This document shows, piece by piece, positions 7,515-16,291 of a stretch of DNA of 64,000 nt. The translations under genes were made by a program, and so were the position numbers. Numbering within the stretch: position 1 is the stretch's first letter; every line of letters begins with the position of its first letter. The DNA lies in NCBI RefSeq assembly GCF_001278805.1, contig NZ_CP012602.1:3507501-3571500 (forward strand), read 5' to 3'. The DNA is from Bacillus sp. FJAT-18017 (lineage in GTDB: Bacteria > Bacillota > Bacilli > Bacillales > Cytobacillaceae). The notes beneath the pieces were generated by a model that was not told where the DNA came from, made no database searches, and saw only the letters and a list, made by a program, of their open reading frames with translations.

Positions 7515-10151
7515 TTATATTATCTTTTTTACAAGTGTATTGGTTGTGTTGCTTATCTGCGAAATGAATTCAGAGACTACAGAGTATTTTTCAAAAAGGA
7601 ATATCAATGTATCTCCTTCCTTCGAGCGGTTCCAGGCTTCATAGTAGGATTGGAATTCGTCAGGAATGATAAGGAGCTGTTTTTTCGAAATTCCTTTTTC
7701 CTTGAGTGCAGAGGCATGCATCATATTTGCAGTCTCAAGGGGCGCCCTGCCTCTCAAATCGGCATCTTCCCTAATGATAATCCGATCAGCATTCCTGACA
7801 GCAATCCTTGCCATCTCACGAATTTCGTGATCCTGCCGGTCTCCCGGTGAGGAAATGACAGTTGTTGTCGTACCGGTCCTGAAATGGCGGGCGGTATCGA
7901 AAAATGCGTGAAGTCCGGCAATGTTATGAGCATAATCTACAATGATATTTCTGCCCGCAAGCTGGAACGTATTAAATCTTCCTTTAGAATGTTGAGGATC
8001 AGGAATAAAGGTCAACGCCTTTTCCTTGAGTACTTCAAAGGAAACTCCTTGTGAATATGCGGCCGCAAATGCTTGCAGCAGGTTCGATATATTGTGCTTT
8101 GCCTTACCCTGAATCGTCACAGGGATATCACTTGCCGGCAATAATTTGATTTCCTGGCCATCTTCAACACAAATAATCCAATTGTCTTCGTTCAAATACC
8201 AGACAGTCCAGCCATTTTCAATCGCCTGATGAATATGGTGGTTTGTGTGAAAGACGCTGGTATAAATAATATTTCCTCTTGTATAGGCTGCCATTTGGAC
8301 AACTTCAGGATCGTCAGCATTGAGGATGCAATATCCGCCTTCCATTACAACCTCGGGGATTAGCCTTTTTAGCTTCACCAACTGGCCAAAATCCTCAATG
8401 CCATCCAGTCCAAGATGATCCTCAGTTACATTTGTGACAATCCCGACATCACATTGCCGGAACGCGAGTCCTTCCCGTAATATCCCTCCCCTTGCAGTTT
8501 CGAGGACAGCGGCATCAACCTCATGGCTATGAAGGATTTTCCGGGCACTGATTGGACCGCTGCAGTCGCCTTCATCAATTGTTTGGCTTCCGATATAAAC
8601 TCCATCAGAATTCGTCATCCCGACTGTATAGCCATCCCTTTCAAGGAAGTGCTTAACAAGCCTGGTAGTCGTTGTCTTTCCATTTGTTCCAGTAACCGAA
8701 ATGATAGGAATAGATGCTTCCTTACTCGTTTTAAACAAATAGTCAACAATGGCTTTGCCAACATTGCGTGGTGTACCTTTTGACGGATAATGATGCATCC
8801 GAATTCCTGGAGCGGCGTTCACCTCGACAATTGTTGTTGTATTTCTGTCCAGTTCATTCGTAATATCCGGACAAATCAAATCGATACCTGCAACATCGAG
8901 CCCAATAGCTTTAGCTGCTGACACTGCCATCCGTCGAATAGAAGGATGAACTTCATCTGTAACATCAATCGCCAGGCCGCCGGTCGACAGATTCGCATTC
9001 CCGACGACTTGAATAACTTTGCCTGGTTCAGGTACTGAATCAAGTGTCAAATTGGACTTTTCAAGATAACAGGAGACAATCGAATTAAGTGGTATTTTGG
9101 ACATCGGCTTTTCATGCCCGTCTCCTCTCAAAGGGTTTTTGTTTTCCTCCTCGATTAATGCACTAATTGAATCCTTTCCATTGCCAATCACGAATGGGGC
9201 AATACGCATACTCGCTGCAATAAGCTTGTCATCAACAACCAGCAGCCTAAAATCGCTGCCCTCAAAGTATCGTTCAACAATATAGTCAGATTCAGGGGTT
9301 TCAAGACAGTTTAGAATGGAGAATAACTCTTCTCTACTCCTAATATTGGTAAAGACACCCCGGCCCTGACGCCCATTCAAAGGCTTGATGACTAGTGGAA
9401 AACCAACACGTTCGCCCGTCTCAAAAATATCCTCGATCGAGCTTGCTGTCTCGCCTTTTGGAACCGGAAGCCCAGCTCCTGCCAAAAGTTCCTTTGTTAC
9501 TTGCTTATCGCATGAATTCTCAACAGCAATATGAGGAGTTTGGCTCGTTATCGTAGCCTGAACAAATTTCTGTTTACTCCCGGTACCAATCCTTACCAGA
9601 CTGTCTGAACCAACCCTTTCCACAGGAATGCCTTTTTCAAACGCAGCATTGTAAATCGCTTCTGTACTGGGACCCAGCTTATTTTCGTAATATAATTGTT
9701 CAATCTTATCTATATAAGGCTTAGCATCAACATCGGCTTCACCATTCAATATCCGTTCGACTATTTCCTTTGCAGCTTCAAAGGCATAGAAGCCTGATTT
9801 TGGCTCCCGATAATCATATGTAACATAGTAAACGCCCTTTTTACTGCTGGTCAGCGTCTTTCCGCGTCTCACTTTGATTCCGGCCAAACATTGAAGCTCT
9901 ATTGCCAAATGCTCGAGAATATGGCCCATCCATGTACCCTCATTAAGCCTTTCAACAAAGCCGCCTTCGTAGCCGAGGGAACATGTATGATCTTGAAGGG
10001 ATGGTACTGATTTTAAAAGAGCATCATTGAATCTTGGAAGCGAGTTTGATGGGCTGAACTCCAGTTCTTCCAAGTCCAGCTCGATCCACATCGTCGGCTT
10101 ATAATTGAAATAATTTGGTCCTTTCAAATACCGCACGCGTTTGATCTCCAT
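7515..10151 (-). CDS. cphA: Cyanophycin synthetase
   Basis: 878 residues, the usual length for CphA. It has three parts: an N-terminal domain (1 to about 160) with 'EGGFVERLNEGTWMGHILEH'; an ATP-grasp domain (about 200-450) with 'PLNGRQGRGV' and 'IVEVNAAPGIRMHHYPSKG'; and a Mur-ligase-like domain with P-loop 'VTGTNGKTTTTRLV' near residue 490. The ATP-grasp part adds Asp to the polymer backbone and the Mur-like part attaches Arg to its side chains, making multi-L-arginyl-poly-L-aspartate, a nitrogen and carbon reserve. The start has AAAGGGGAG upstream. The gene lies 3 bases downstream of cyanophycinase. Confidence 0.93.
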   Translation of the reverse strand: MEIKRVRYLKGPNYFNYKPTMWIELDLEELEFSPSNSLPRFNDALLKSVPSLQDHTCSLGYEGGFVERLNEGTWMGHILEHLAIELQCLAGIKVRRGKTLTSSKKGVYYVTYDYREPKSGFYAFEAAKEIVERILNGEADVDAKPYIDKIEQLYYENKLGPSTEAIYNAAFEKGIPVERVGSDSLVRIGTGSKQKFVQATITSQTPHIAVENSCDKQVTKELLAGAGLPVPKGETASSIEDIFETGERVGFPLVIKPLNGRQGRGVFTNIRSREELFSILNCLETPESDYIVERYFEGSDFRLLVVDDKLIAASMRIAPFVIGNGKDSISALIEEENKNPLRGDGHEKPMSKIPLNSIVSCYLEKSNLTLDSVPEPGKVIQVVGNANLSTGGLAIDVTDEVHPSIRRMAVSAAKAIGLDVAGIDLICPDITNELDRNTTTIVEVNAAPGIRMHHYPSKGTPRNVGKAIVDYLFKTSKEASIPIISVTGTNGKTTTTRLVKHFLERDGYTVGMTNSDGVYIGSQTIDEGDCSGPISARKILHSHEVDAAVLETARGGILREGLAFRQCDVGIVTNVTEDHLGLDGIEDFGQLVKLKRLIPEVVMEGGYCILNADDPEVVQMAAYTRGNIIYTSVFHTNHHIHQAIENGWTVWYLNEDNWIICVEDGQEIKLLPASDIPVTIQGKAKHNISNLLQAFAAAYSQGVSFEVLKEKALTFIPDPQHSKGRFNTFQLAGRNIIVDYAHNIAGLHAFFDTARHFRTGTTTTVISSPGDRQDHEIREMARIAVRNADRIIIREDADLRGRAPLETANMMHASALKEKGISKKQLLIIPDEFQSYYEAWNRSKEGDTLIFLFEKYSVVSEFISQISNTTNTLVKKII

Positions 10152-10154
10152 GAT

Positions 10155-10958
10155 TTACTCCCCTTTAATCAATAATTTTCTATTTTTTAGATCGAATCGG
10201 TAGCCGTGTGTAAGGGTATGAAGTTTGAAGTTTGAAAGGGTCAATTCTTCGCTTCCGTCATCATTCGTTGTCACTTCTACGAAAGAGTTTTCTTTTCCAT
10301 CCAGAATAAGAACCTGGTGCTCACCGATAACTTCGAATGTAGCCCCATTTATTAAAATCGCTGTGTTTTCATCTATTCCTATTCCCATTAAGTCCGGATT
10401 CCCCGCAATCGCGCCAAGCAGCCTGTCAAACCGGGACCGCTGTGAAAAATGCTGATCAATCAACATTTGGCTCATAAAACCAAACCCTTTATCCATTTCT
10501 ACCTGGAGGATTTCATCGGAATCCTTCGTAAGTGCGCTGACAATCATATGTTTGCCCATAATCGATGCACCTGCACTTGTTCCTCCTAGAACCATGCCGC
10601 TTTTCCATTTATCAAAAAAAAGTGCATGAAGCTTTGTACCAGTTATCATTTGTGTAAGGCGGCTCTGATCTCCACCCGTAATGAAAAGGGCGGATAATCC
10701 CTCTACATCCTTCAATATTTGCTCATCTTCCGCTTTTTCCCGGGAATCGACGTCAATTGTAATTGGGTCGCCAATTCCGAGATTTCGAAAAACCTTTTGG
10801 TATTCCCCTCCAACCTCTTCAGGAATCCTTGTAGCGGTTGTTAAAATCCCAACCTTCCCTTCTCTCTGAAGTGAAAGTTCGGTGAATTTCCTTAGAATGG
10901 TAACACCCTGGTATTTTTCCTCGGCGCCCCCAATAATCAACAATGGCCCATAGCTCAC
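10155..10958 (-). CDS. cphB: Cyanophycinase (peptidase family S51)
   Basis: About 267 residues. It carries the S51 nucleophile motif 'GGTSAGAS', preceded by 'ITGGDQSRL', and 'LLIIGGAEEK' near the start, all typical of CphB. The enzyme is a serine-type exopeptidase that cuts cyanophycin into beta-Asp-Arg dipeptides. I chose GTG at 10958 because AAGGTGAT lies 5 bases upstream and the resulting protein has the normal family length. An upstream ATG would add 22 residues not expected in the family. It forms an operon with cyanophycin synthetase, so synthesis and mobilisation of the reserve are co-expressed. Confidence 0.9.
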   Translation of the reverse strand: MSYGPLLIIGGAEEKYQGVTILRKFTELSLQREGKVGILTTATRIPEEVGGEYQKVFRNLGIGDPITIDVDSREKAEDEQILKDVEGLSALFITGGDQSRLTQMITGTKLHALFFDKWKSGMVLGGTSAGASIMGKHMIVSALTKDSDEILQVEMDKGFGFMSQMLIDQHFSQRSRFDRLLGAIAGNPDLMGIGIDENTAILINGATFEVIGEHQVLILDGKENSFVEVTTNDDGSEELTLSNFKLHTLTHGYRFDLKNRKLLIKGE

Positions 10959-11144
10959 ACAGATCACCTTATATCCCAGAATTTTAAGAACAAAAATAAC
11001 ATGTTTTTTATACCCGTTTTTCAAAAAAATAAAACTATTGTTCGTAAAAGGATATGTTGAAAAAACGATAATATGGCAGTGCAGTTAAATATTTCTTTTT
11101 AGACATGCATATTTCTTCTCACGCTTTAGTTACAATATTTCAAC

Positions 11145-11171
11145 GTTTTAGTCTGTCCACGAAAGGGGTAT
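11145..11171 (+). promoter_or_regulatory. Candidate sigma-B promoter
   Basis: GTTTTA, a 15-base spacer and GGGTAT match the sigma-B consensus (GTTTAA, 12-15 bases, GGGWAW) closely. It lies 24 bases upstream of the start of a small hydrophilic protein gene. Confidence 0.5.
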
Positions 11172-11194
11172 AGATATAGCAGAGGTGATCATTT

Positions 11195-11422
11195 ATGGAC
11201 AGCAATCGCAAAGATCACGGACTTCACCTTAAGAAGGGGAACCGTGATAATCCTGAGCAATATCCTACTAATAAAGAGAGCCTATTTGATAAGTTTGAAA
11301 GTGAGCAAAATGTCGATCCACTACCGATGGAAGACTTGGCCATGGAACAGCGCGAAGAAAAAGATGGCGACCATACAAAGGATGAATCATCCAGTGAAAA
11401 CAAATACAAAACAGGTTTTTAA
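11195..11422 (+). CDS. Small hydrophilic acidic protein, unknown function
   Basis: 75 residues, almost without hydrophobic residues and rich in Asp, Glu, Lys, Asn and Ser ('SLFDKFESEQNVDPLPMEDL', 'EQREEKDGDHTKDESSSEN'). No known domain is recognised. AGAGGTGAT lies about 6 bases before the ATG. The sequence is likely disordered, which is typical of general-stress or spore-associated small proteins. The candidate sigma-B promoter just upstream supports a stress role (inference). Confidence 0.6.
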   Translation: MDSNRKDHGLHLKKGNRDNPEQYPTNKESLFDKFESEQNVDPLPMEDLAMEQREEKDGDHTKDESSSENKYKTGF

Positions 11423-11554
11423 AACACGGTGATAATGGAAATTGTCTTGTATTAAAACCGCGGGCAGTTAGACTCGTTCTCTTAAAAAAACCAGCTAAAA
11501 AAATGTTTTCTATTTGTTCGACTAAAAAATTGCTGAAGTGCAGACACTTTATTG

Positions 11555-11740
11555 GTTGGAGCGGAAGGCACGAAGACTCCTACGGGAGAAAAGGTCAGTG
11601 GGAGACCCCGCAGGAGCAAAGCGACGAGGATGCTCCCAGGCCGCCCGTGGAAAGGCGAAGTGCCTCGTGACAGGCAAAGACCAGCCTGTCCCTGCGGTGA
11701 TTATTCTTAGAAGCTTCCCTTTATGGAGCGGAAATCACAG
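11555..11740. repeat. Bacillus-type intergenic repeat element with hairpins
   Basis: A GC-rich stretch bounded by direct copies of TGGAGCGGA (11557-11565 and 11724-11732). It contains CTCCTACGGGAG (imperfect palindrome), GGGAGACCCCGCAGGAGC, GCGACGAGGATGCTCCC and AAGTGCCTCGTGAC. From memory, near-identical elements of about 170-190 bases occur in intergenic regions of many Bacillaceae genomes and are often mis-called as ORFs. Here an open frame runs through it but it is not a gene. The element is non-autonomous and probably transcribed into a structured RNA. Confidence 0.7.
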
Positions 11741-11796
11741 AAACTCTTAAGTTTAACCTATATAGACAAAAGTTTATTTTTCAAAGGAGGATCATC

Positions 11797-11922
11797 ATGG
11801 AAAACAATAAAAAAGACCAAAACAATTCTGTTGAGCAAAATAAAAAAGTTGAACAGGGCAAGGATATCTCGGCTCAGCGTGATCCTGAAAAACCAAAGCA
11901 CACTTCAACAAAAGAACAATAA
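11797..11922 (+). CDS. Small hydrophilic protein, unknown function
   Basis: 41 residues, MENNKKDQNNS at the start and KHTSTKEQ at the end, with many Asn, Lys, Gln and Asp and no hydrophobic core. AAAGGAGG lies 6 bases before the ATG, one of the strongest ribosome-binding sites in the window, and a strong terminator follows. It is therefore very probably expressed. Composition resembles small spore or stress proteins, but I recognise no family. Confidence 0.65.
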   Translation: MENNKKDQNNSVEQNKKVEQGKDISAQRDPEKPKHTSTKEQ

Positions 11923-11936
11923 AAGGAATTCAAATA

Positions 11937-11970
11937 GATTGCCTGGCTGAGCCAGGCAATCTTATTTTTT
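11937..11970 (+). terminator. Intrinsic terminator after the 41-residue gene
   Basis: Perfect 11-bp stem GATTGCCTGGC / GCCAGGCAATC with a 3-base loop, then TTATTTTTTC. It ends at the stop codon of the convergent germination operon and may also serve it. Confidence 0.9.
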
Positions 11971-13166
11971 CACTTTAAATTTTGGAGGAAGCTTTTGGTT
12001 CGGATACCGGACCTTCGAATGATAAAGTTTACTTCTACATCAATTTCACCTTTTGTGAACACTTCATCCCAGTTCTTTTCTACTTTATTGAATGTTTTAG
12101 GATGCTGCCTGTATAAGACCTCACCAAATCCAAAAATATCAGCCTTATATTTTTCTTGTGCTTTTTTTACGGTACCTTCAATTGTCATTTTTATATGGTC
12201 GGAAGCATAATCCTCAAGTTTTTCGTAGCTTTGGACACTTGAAAGATCCTCAGAGCATTGAGTGCCTTCTATATACCCAACCGCATGAATCCTCACATTT
12301 ACTTTTGCCTTTCCATTAACCATATACGCTTTTGTTTTTGTTTTGGTGTTATAGATCCTTAAGGTAACCAGTCCCTCTTTTCCACAGGGAATGGCTACTG
12401 ATGTCTGTAGAATGTCATCCTGCAGCCAAAGATAATTTCTTGTATGTTCCATGTTCATAAAGCCTTTCAGCCTGGCACCTTTAAATACAGCCATCGAGTC
12501 TGAAACGACCATTGTGTCAGGGGTAACCTTGTTCATATTCCCAACATTGCTGCCCTTTTCGGGGTTACCCGTTAATCTTACCGCTTGCATCACAGGCTGC
12601 CTTCCCGGGGATGTCAATGCTGAAACAACATCGTTTAAACGAACATTAGGGTCCCCGCCCCATTCCTTCTTCATCGTCCTCAACTGTGAAAACAATTTCA
12701 ATGACGATGATTTCTGAACCTGATAGGTAATCTTTAGGATATCGGCAGCCTTTGCGTCTCTAGCAACAATAAAATTAAAATCATCCCTAATTTCCCGATT
12801 GCGTTCAAGGTAGTCGACAAACTCCAGCACTCCTTCTCTGGCCAATTCCTCACTTATGACCAGGACTTTCATGTGCGAATAAATTACATGCCTGCCAATG
12901 CCTGTATTCACTTTTCTAGCAAGCTCCGCAATAGAATCTCCTTCCATTGAGTAAACAACAGAAGCGGAAACACCGGTTGTTGTTTTCGGGTTTAACTCCC
13001 GCGCGTTTACACCTTCAATGCTGAATAAATATTTATGTTTTTCTCCCTTATCAATGGCCATTCCCGTAATTACCGAGATGGTGGAGAGTTCCTTTTTATC
13101 CCAGCATCCCGTTAGAAGAAATACAGAGATAAGTATTAGCAACATACACTTCTTACTCACGGTCAT
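11970..13166 (-). CDS. Ger(x)C-family spore germination lipoprotein
   Basis: 398 residues. Signal peptide with lipobox 'LTGC', lipidated Cys at residue 21, followed by the family's 'WDKKEL' start. The 'ISVITGMAIDKG' and 'SHMKVLVISEELAREG' blocks are typical of GerAC/GerKC. The lipoprotein is the C subunit of a germinant receptor in the spore inner membrane. The start overlaps the end of the A-subunit gene by 14 bases. It is last in the operon D-B-A-C. Confidence 0.92.
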   Translation of the reverse strand: MTVSKKCMLLILISVFLLTGCWDKKELSTISVITGMAIDKGEKHKYLFSIEGVNARELNPKTTTGVSASVVYSMEGDSIAELARKVNTGIGRHVIYSHMKVLVISEELAREGVLEFVDYLERNREIRDDFNFIVARDAKAADILKITYQVQKSSSLKLFSQLRTMKKEWGGDPNVRLNDVVSALTSPGRQPVMQAVRLTGNPEKGSNVGNMNKVTPDTMVVSDSMAVFKGARLKGFMNMEHTRNYLWLQDDILQTSVAIPCGKEGLVTLRIYNTKTKTKAYMVNGKAKVNVRIHAVGYIEGTQCSEDLSSVQSYEKLEDYASDHIKMTIEGTVKKAQEKYKADIFGFGEVLYRQHPKTFNKVEKNWDEVFTKGEIDVEVNFIIRRSGIRTKSFLQNLK

Positions 13167-14751
13167 TCCCCCCGTTCATTGATGGGGGAGAAGGAGAGCC
13201 TTCCGCTGTTGTTTTTGAGGATTCTTCAGTAAGAAGAAACTTTGGCCGATTCTTCATGCCCCACCACGGGAAGCGAACAAAAACATCTTTCTGATCCTCG
13301 ACGATAAATGGTGCAACGGGCGATAAATATGGAATGCCAAATGAACGCAGAGAACAAAGATGTGCAACCATGACGACCAATAGCAATAGTACCCCATATA
13401 GCCCTAGGATGGAAGCTGCAATAATTAGAAGAAACCTCATCAGCCGGGCCGCTGCAGCAAAATTGTATACAGGTGAAGCAAAGTTGGCAATTGCCGTAAT
13501 CGCAACAACAATAATCATTGCATTTGAAATAATTCCTGCTTCAGCAGCAGCCTGGCCGATAACCAGAGCCCCGACAATCGAGACCATCTGGCCGATCATT
13601 TTAGGAGTTCTAATTCCTGCTTCCCTAAGAATCTCAAACGTTATTTCCATCAGCAGCACTTCAACAACTGCCGGAAATGGCACACCCTCCCTTTGTGAAA
13701 CAATTGACAGCAGCAATGTTGTCGGAAGGAGTTCATGATGAAACGATAAAACACCCACATAAACAGAAGGAGTGAGCAGTGCCAGCATAAATGACAAATA
13801 CCTGATAAATCGAAGAAACGAACCAAGGATAAACGATTGATAGTAATCCTCGGAAATCTCGAAAAAATTAACAAAAACTGCGGGAACAATTAGACAAAAA
13901 GGGCTGCCGTCTACAAGAATGACAATCTTACCCTCCATAATATTGGCGGCTGCTGTATCAGCCCGCTCTGTATTCATTGCCAGCGGAAAAATTGTTGCCG
14001 TTTTATCAACAATCATCTCCTCGACATTCCCGGATTCAAATATCGCAGACGTTTTGATTCTTTTTATCCTTTGTCTAACTTCATCTACTATAGAATCATT
14101 GGCAATTCCCTTCATATAGGCGATATAGACATTCGTCTTCGTATCTTCTCCCACAATAAAGTTCTCAAAGTACAGACGTTCGTTTCGTATTCTTTTTCTT
14201 ATTAGGTTCACATTGACGGACAAGGTTTCTACAAAACCTTCTCGGGGGCCGCGAATAATTGTTTGTGCGGTTGGCTCCTCGACTGCCCTTTTTTCCTGGC
14301 TTGGCATCATAACTGAAATTCCCTGAGCCAATCCATCGAGAACGATTACTACCGACCCAGTCAGCATTGCAGAAATGATCTCTTCTTTCGTTTCGATAAC
14401 CGTATGGCGGATACCACCGAATATCTCTTTGCAAAAACTGATAAAACCACGCGCCCCAGGGACAGATCCGTCATTTTTTGCAGCAAAAAGATTTGCCGTT
14501 GTTCGCTTAAGTGTCTTTTGGTCAATCATACTTTCCAAATAAAAGATATACCCTTTGCTGCCGAAAATCTCTCCCGATATCGCCCTCATATCCACTGAAT
14601 TACCGAACGATTCATTGATTGCTTTGCCAAGCTCCCCGATTGAAAATGAAGCAATTGGCTCGTTTTGTTTAGCTGAATTTTTAGGTGTTTGCTGCTTATT
14701 TTTCGGAGTTTTAGCGGCAAGAAGCTTAAGAATGTTCATCGATTTGACCAT
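13153..14751 (-). CDS. GerA-family germinant receptor A subunit
   Basis: 532 residues. A soluble N-terminal half (about 1-290) contains 'GSVVIVLDGLAQGISV', 'EPTAQTIIRGPREGFVETL' and 'NVNLIRKRIRN', and a membrane half has about five segments ('FILGSFLRFIRYLSFMLALL', 'REGVPFPAVVEVLLMEITFE'). These are the hallmarks of GerAA/GerKA proteins, now known to assemble into nutrient-gated ion channels in the spore membrane. The N-terminus has a Lys/Gln-rich stretch of about 30 residues. The gene overlaps the B-subunit gene by 26 bases. The exact start is uncertain because the AAAGGGA site abuts the first ATG; the second ATG at 14739 is possible. Confidence 0.92.
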   Translation of the reverse strand: MVKSMNILKLLAAKTPKNKQQTPKNSAKQNEPIASFSIGELGKAINESFGNSVDMRAISGEIFGSKGYIFYLESMIDQKTLKRTTANLFAAKNDGSVPGARGFISFCKEIFGGIRHTVIETKEEIISAMLTGSVVIVLDGLAQGISVMMPSQEKRAVEEPTAQTIIRGPREGFVETLSVNVNLIRKRIRNERLYFENFIVGEDTKTNVYIAYMKGIANDSIVDEVRQRIKRIKTSAIFESGNVEEMIVDKTATIFPLAMNTERADTAAANIMEGKIVILVDGSPFCLIVPAVFVNFFEISEDYYQSFILGSFLRFIRYLSFMLALLTPSVYVGVLSFHHELLPTTLLLSIVSQREGVPFPAVVEVLLMEITFEILREAGIRTPKMIGQMVSIVGALVIGQAAAEAGIISNAMIIVVAITAIANFASPVYNFAAAARLMRFLLIIAASILGLYGVLLLLVVMVAHLCSLRSFGIPYLSPVAPFIVEDQKDVFVRFPWWGMKNRPKFLLTEESSKTTAEGSPSPPSMNGGNDRE

Positions 14752-15850
14752 TCCCTTTTTTTTGCATAATAAATAGTTTTATCATCATAGTTAAAAATAA
14801 ACTTACTGGAAAACCAATTTGAAAAGGCAAGTGCAAGTACTTCGGTACAAGCTTTATTCCTTCTTCAATATGGTCTGCGAAATTAACGGAGACGAGAACT
14901 GAGAACAAAGACACTAACATCGCCCCCGGTAATGCGAAATATCGAAAAGGCAGGCGATAAACATATTCCATCCCTTTGAGTGCGCCAAACAAAAAAACCG
15001 AGCTTTTCACCAGAATTCCAAGCAGCATGATAAATACGACTAACACTTCAATCCTCTCTACAAAGCCTCCAATGGAAACATTCCGGGCTACGGTAAGCAA
15101 AGGAAAATTAGATCGCTGCATGGCATCGACACCTAGTGACATAACCGTTAGAATTTCGGCAAGAATCAATAGAAAGGTTGCTGTTGCCAACCCTAAAAAC
15201 GCAACATGCTTTATATGGCTCTTCCTTGTTACGAGAGGAAATATTAACGTAAACGCAACCATTTCCCCATACGGAAATGTAATTAATTCGGGAAACACCT
15301 GTTTTATAATTGGTGAGGCACCATTACCAAATAAGGGCAACAGCTGCTTTGGATCTACTCCCCCGCTCGCAATCAAGAAAATCGTTAACATTAGCAAGAA
15401 CAATAGTAAATAAGGAGAGAATATTTCATTTGTTCTAGCCAATACCTCTATACCTAAATACAGAATATAACCAAGGACAAGACACAACGTCAGGCTCATC
15501 ACTTCCATAGGGGTATTGGGCAGAATCGCAGATGATAATAATTCGCAAAAGTCTCTGATGACCCTGGCTGCTAAATATGTAAAATAAGAGATGTAAAAGA
15601 ACGCAAGGATTATGCCAAGTTTCCGGCCAAAACAGAACTCGATGACCGTGTAAAGATTATGATTTTCCATTCTTGTAGACAGGGCATAATACAACCAAAG
15701 AAGCGCCACACCAAAAAGTGATGCTCCTCCAATAGCAATCCATGCATCATTGCCGGCTCCCTGTCCCAATCCAACAACAATTGAACTGCCGAGCTCGAAG
15801 TTGACAACCAGCATCAGAAGCTGGACCAATGAGATATTTTCTTTTGCCAC
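14726..15850 (-). CDS. GerB-family germinant receptor B subunit (APC-superfamily permease fold)
   Basis: 374 residues with about ten hydrophobic segments. The start 'ISLVQLLMLVVNFELGSSIV' is the conserved GerAB/GerKB opening, where germinant-binding residues lie in the first segments. This subunit binds the nutrient (often an amino acid) and gates germination together with the A and C subunits. It is the second gene of the operon, 2 bases downstream of the small D-type gene and overlapping the A-subunit gene. The specific germinant cannot be read from the sequence. Confidence 0.92.
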   Translation of the reverse strand: MAKENISLVQLLMLVVNFELGSSIVVGLGQGAGNDAWIAIGGASLFGVALLWLYYALSTRMENHNLYTVIEFCFGRKLGIILAFFYISYFTYLAARVIRDFCELLSSAILPNTPMEVMSLTLCLVLGYILYLGIEVLARTNEIFSPYLLLFLLMLTIFLIASGGVDPKQLLPLFGNGASPIIKQVFPELITFPYGEMVAFTLIFPLVTRKSHIKHVAFLGLATATFLLILAEILTVMSLGVDAMQRSNFPLLTVARNVSIGGFVERIEVLVVFIMLLGILVKSSVFLFGALKGMEYVYRLPFRYFALPGAMLVSLFSVLVSVNFADHIEEGIKLVPKYLHLPFQIGFPVSLFLTMMIKLFIMQKKGNGQIDEHS

Positions 15851-15852
15851 TT

Positions 15853-16092
15853 TCAGCTCTCCTTATTGATGTACCCTTTCCTCTTACCTAAAAATAGACG
15901 GATATCCGAAGTAATACTAAAAGCAAACCCGATCAGCACACCACTTATAACAAACAACCTGCCATAGAATACTTCTGAATCCACTATATTGGACAGCGCT
16001 TCCCAGAAACTGAATTGAAACAAAACCATATCTAAAATCGCCGTCAATCCAGTAATTAAAACCATTGTCAAAATATACGAAAATGTAATCAA
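15853..16092 (-). CDS. Small two-helix membrane protein of the germination operon (GerD-type accessory)
   Basis: 79 residues with two hydrophobic segments (about 5-24 and 45-65) and a basic C-terminus ('LGKRKGYINKES'). It starts with TTG at 16092, preceded by AAGGAGG at good spacing. It is the first gene of a germinant-receptor operon. Short two-segment proteins called D subunits (for example beside B. subtilis gerK) are encoded next to some gerA-type operons and modulate receptor activity. Assignment here rests on size, topology and context; sequence similarity is not verified. Confidence 0.65.
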   Translation of the reverse strand: MITFSYILTMVLITGLTAILDMVLFQFSFWEALSNIVDSEVFYGRLFVISGVLIGFAFSITSDIRLFLGKRKGYINKES

Positions 16093-16126
16093 TGTATAGC
16101 CTCCTTAAAATTAAGGCTTCCCCTAC

Positions 16127-16156
16127 TAGAGTGGCTGAAATTACTTTTTTTATCCA
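16127..16156 (-). promoter_or_regulatory. Candidate sigma-G promoter of the germination operon
   Basis: On the minus strand TGGATA, a 17-base spacer and CACTCTA lie 35-64 bases upstream of the TTG start. The sigma-G consensus is about TGAATA, 17-18 bases, CATACTA, so the -35 matches 5 of 6 and the -10 about 5 of 7. Forespore-specific expression is expected for germinant receptors. Confidence 0.4.
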
Positions 16157-16237
16157 AAGGAGTGGAAGTGCCTACGTAAAACTTTCTCATCTATGCTTGG
16201 CAGCCCTTATCTTCCCCACCAACTAACAGTTGGGTTC

Positions 16238-16265
16238 ACATTGAAGAACATGGCCACATAAAATA
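16238..16265 (+). promoter_or_regulatory. Candidate sigma-K promoter
   Basis: AC at 16238-16239, a 17-base spacer and CATAAAATA at 16257-16265 match the sigma-K consensus AC-N16/17-CATANNNTA exactly. It lies 27 bases upstream of the start of the Gly/Tyr/His-repeat protein, which points to late mother-cell expression. Confidence 0.55.
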
Positions 16266-16291
16266 TTGTGAATGGTAAAGGAGGGGAAAAA

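Noticed and set aside
11538..11750. Plus-strand frame of about 70 codons across the GC-rich intergenic repeat
   Set aside because: It lies inside a known type of dispersed Bacillus repeat, has no ribosome-binding site and shows no domain. Treated as repeat.
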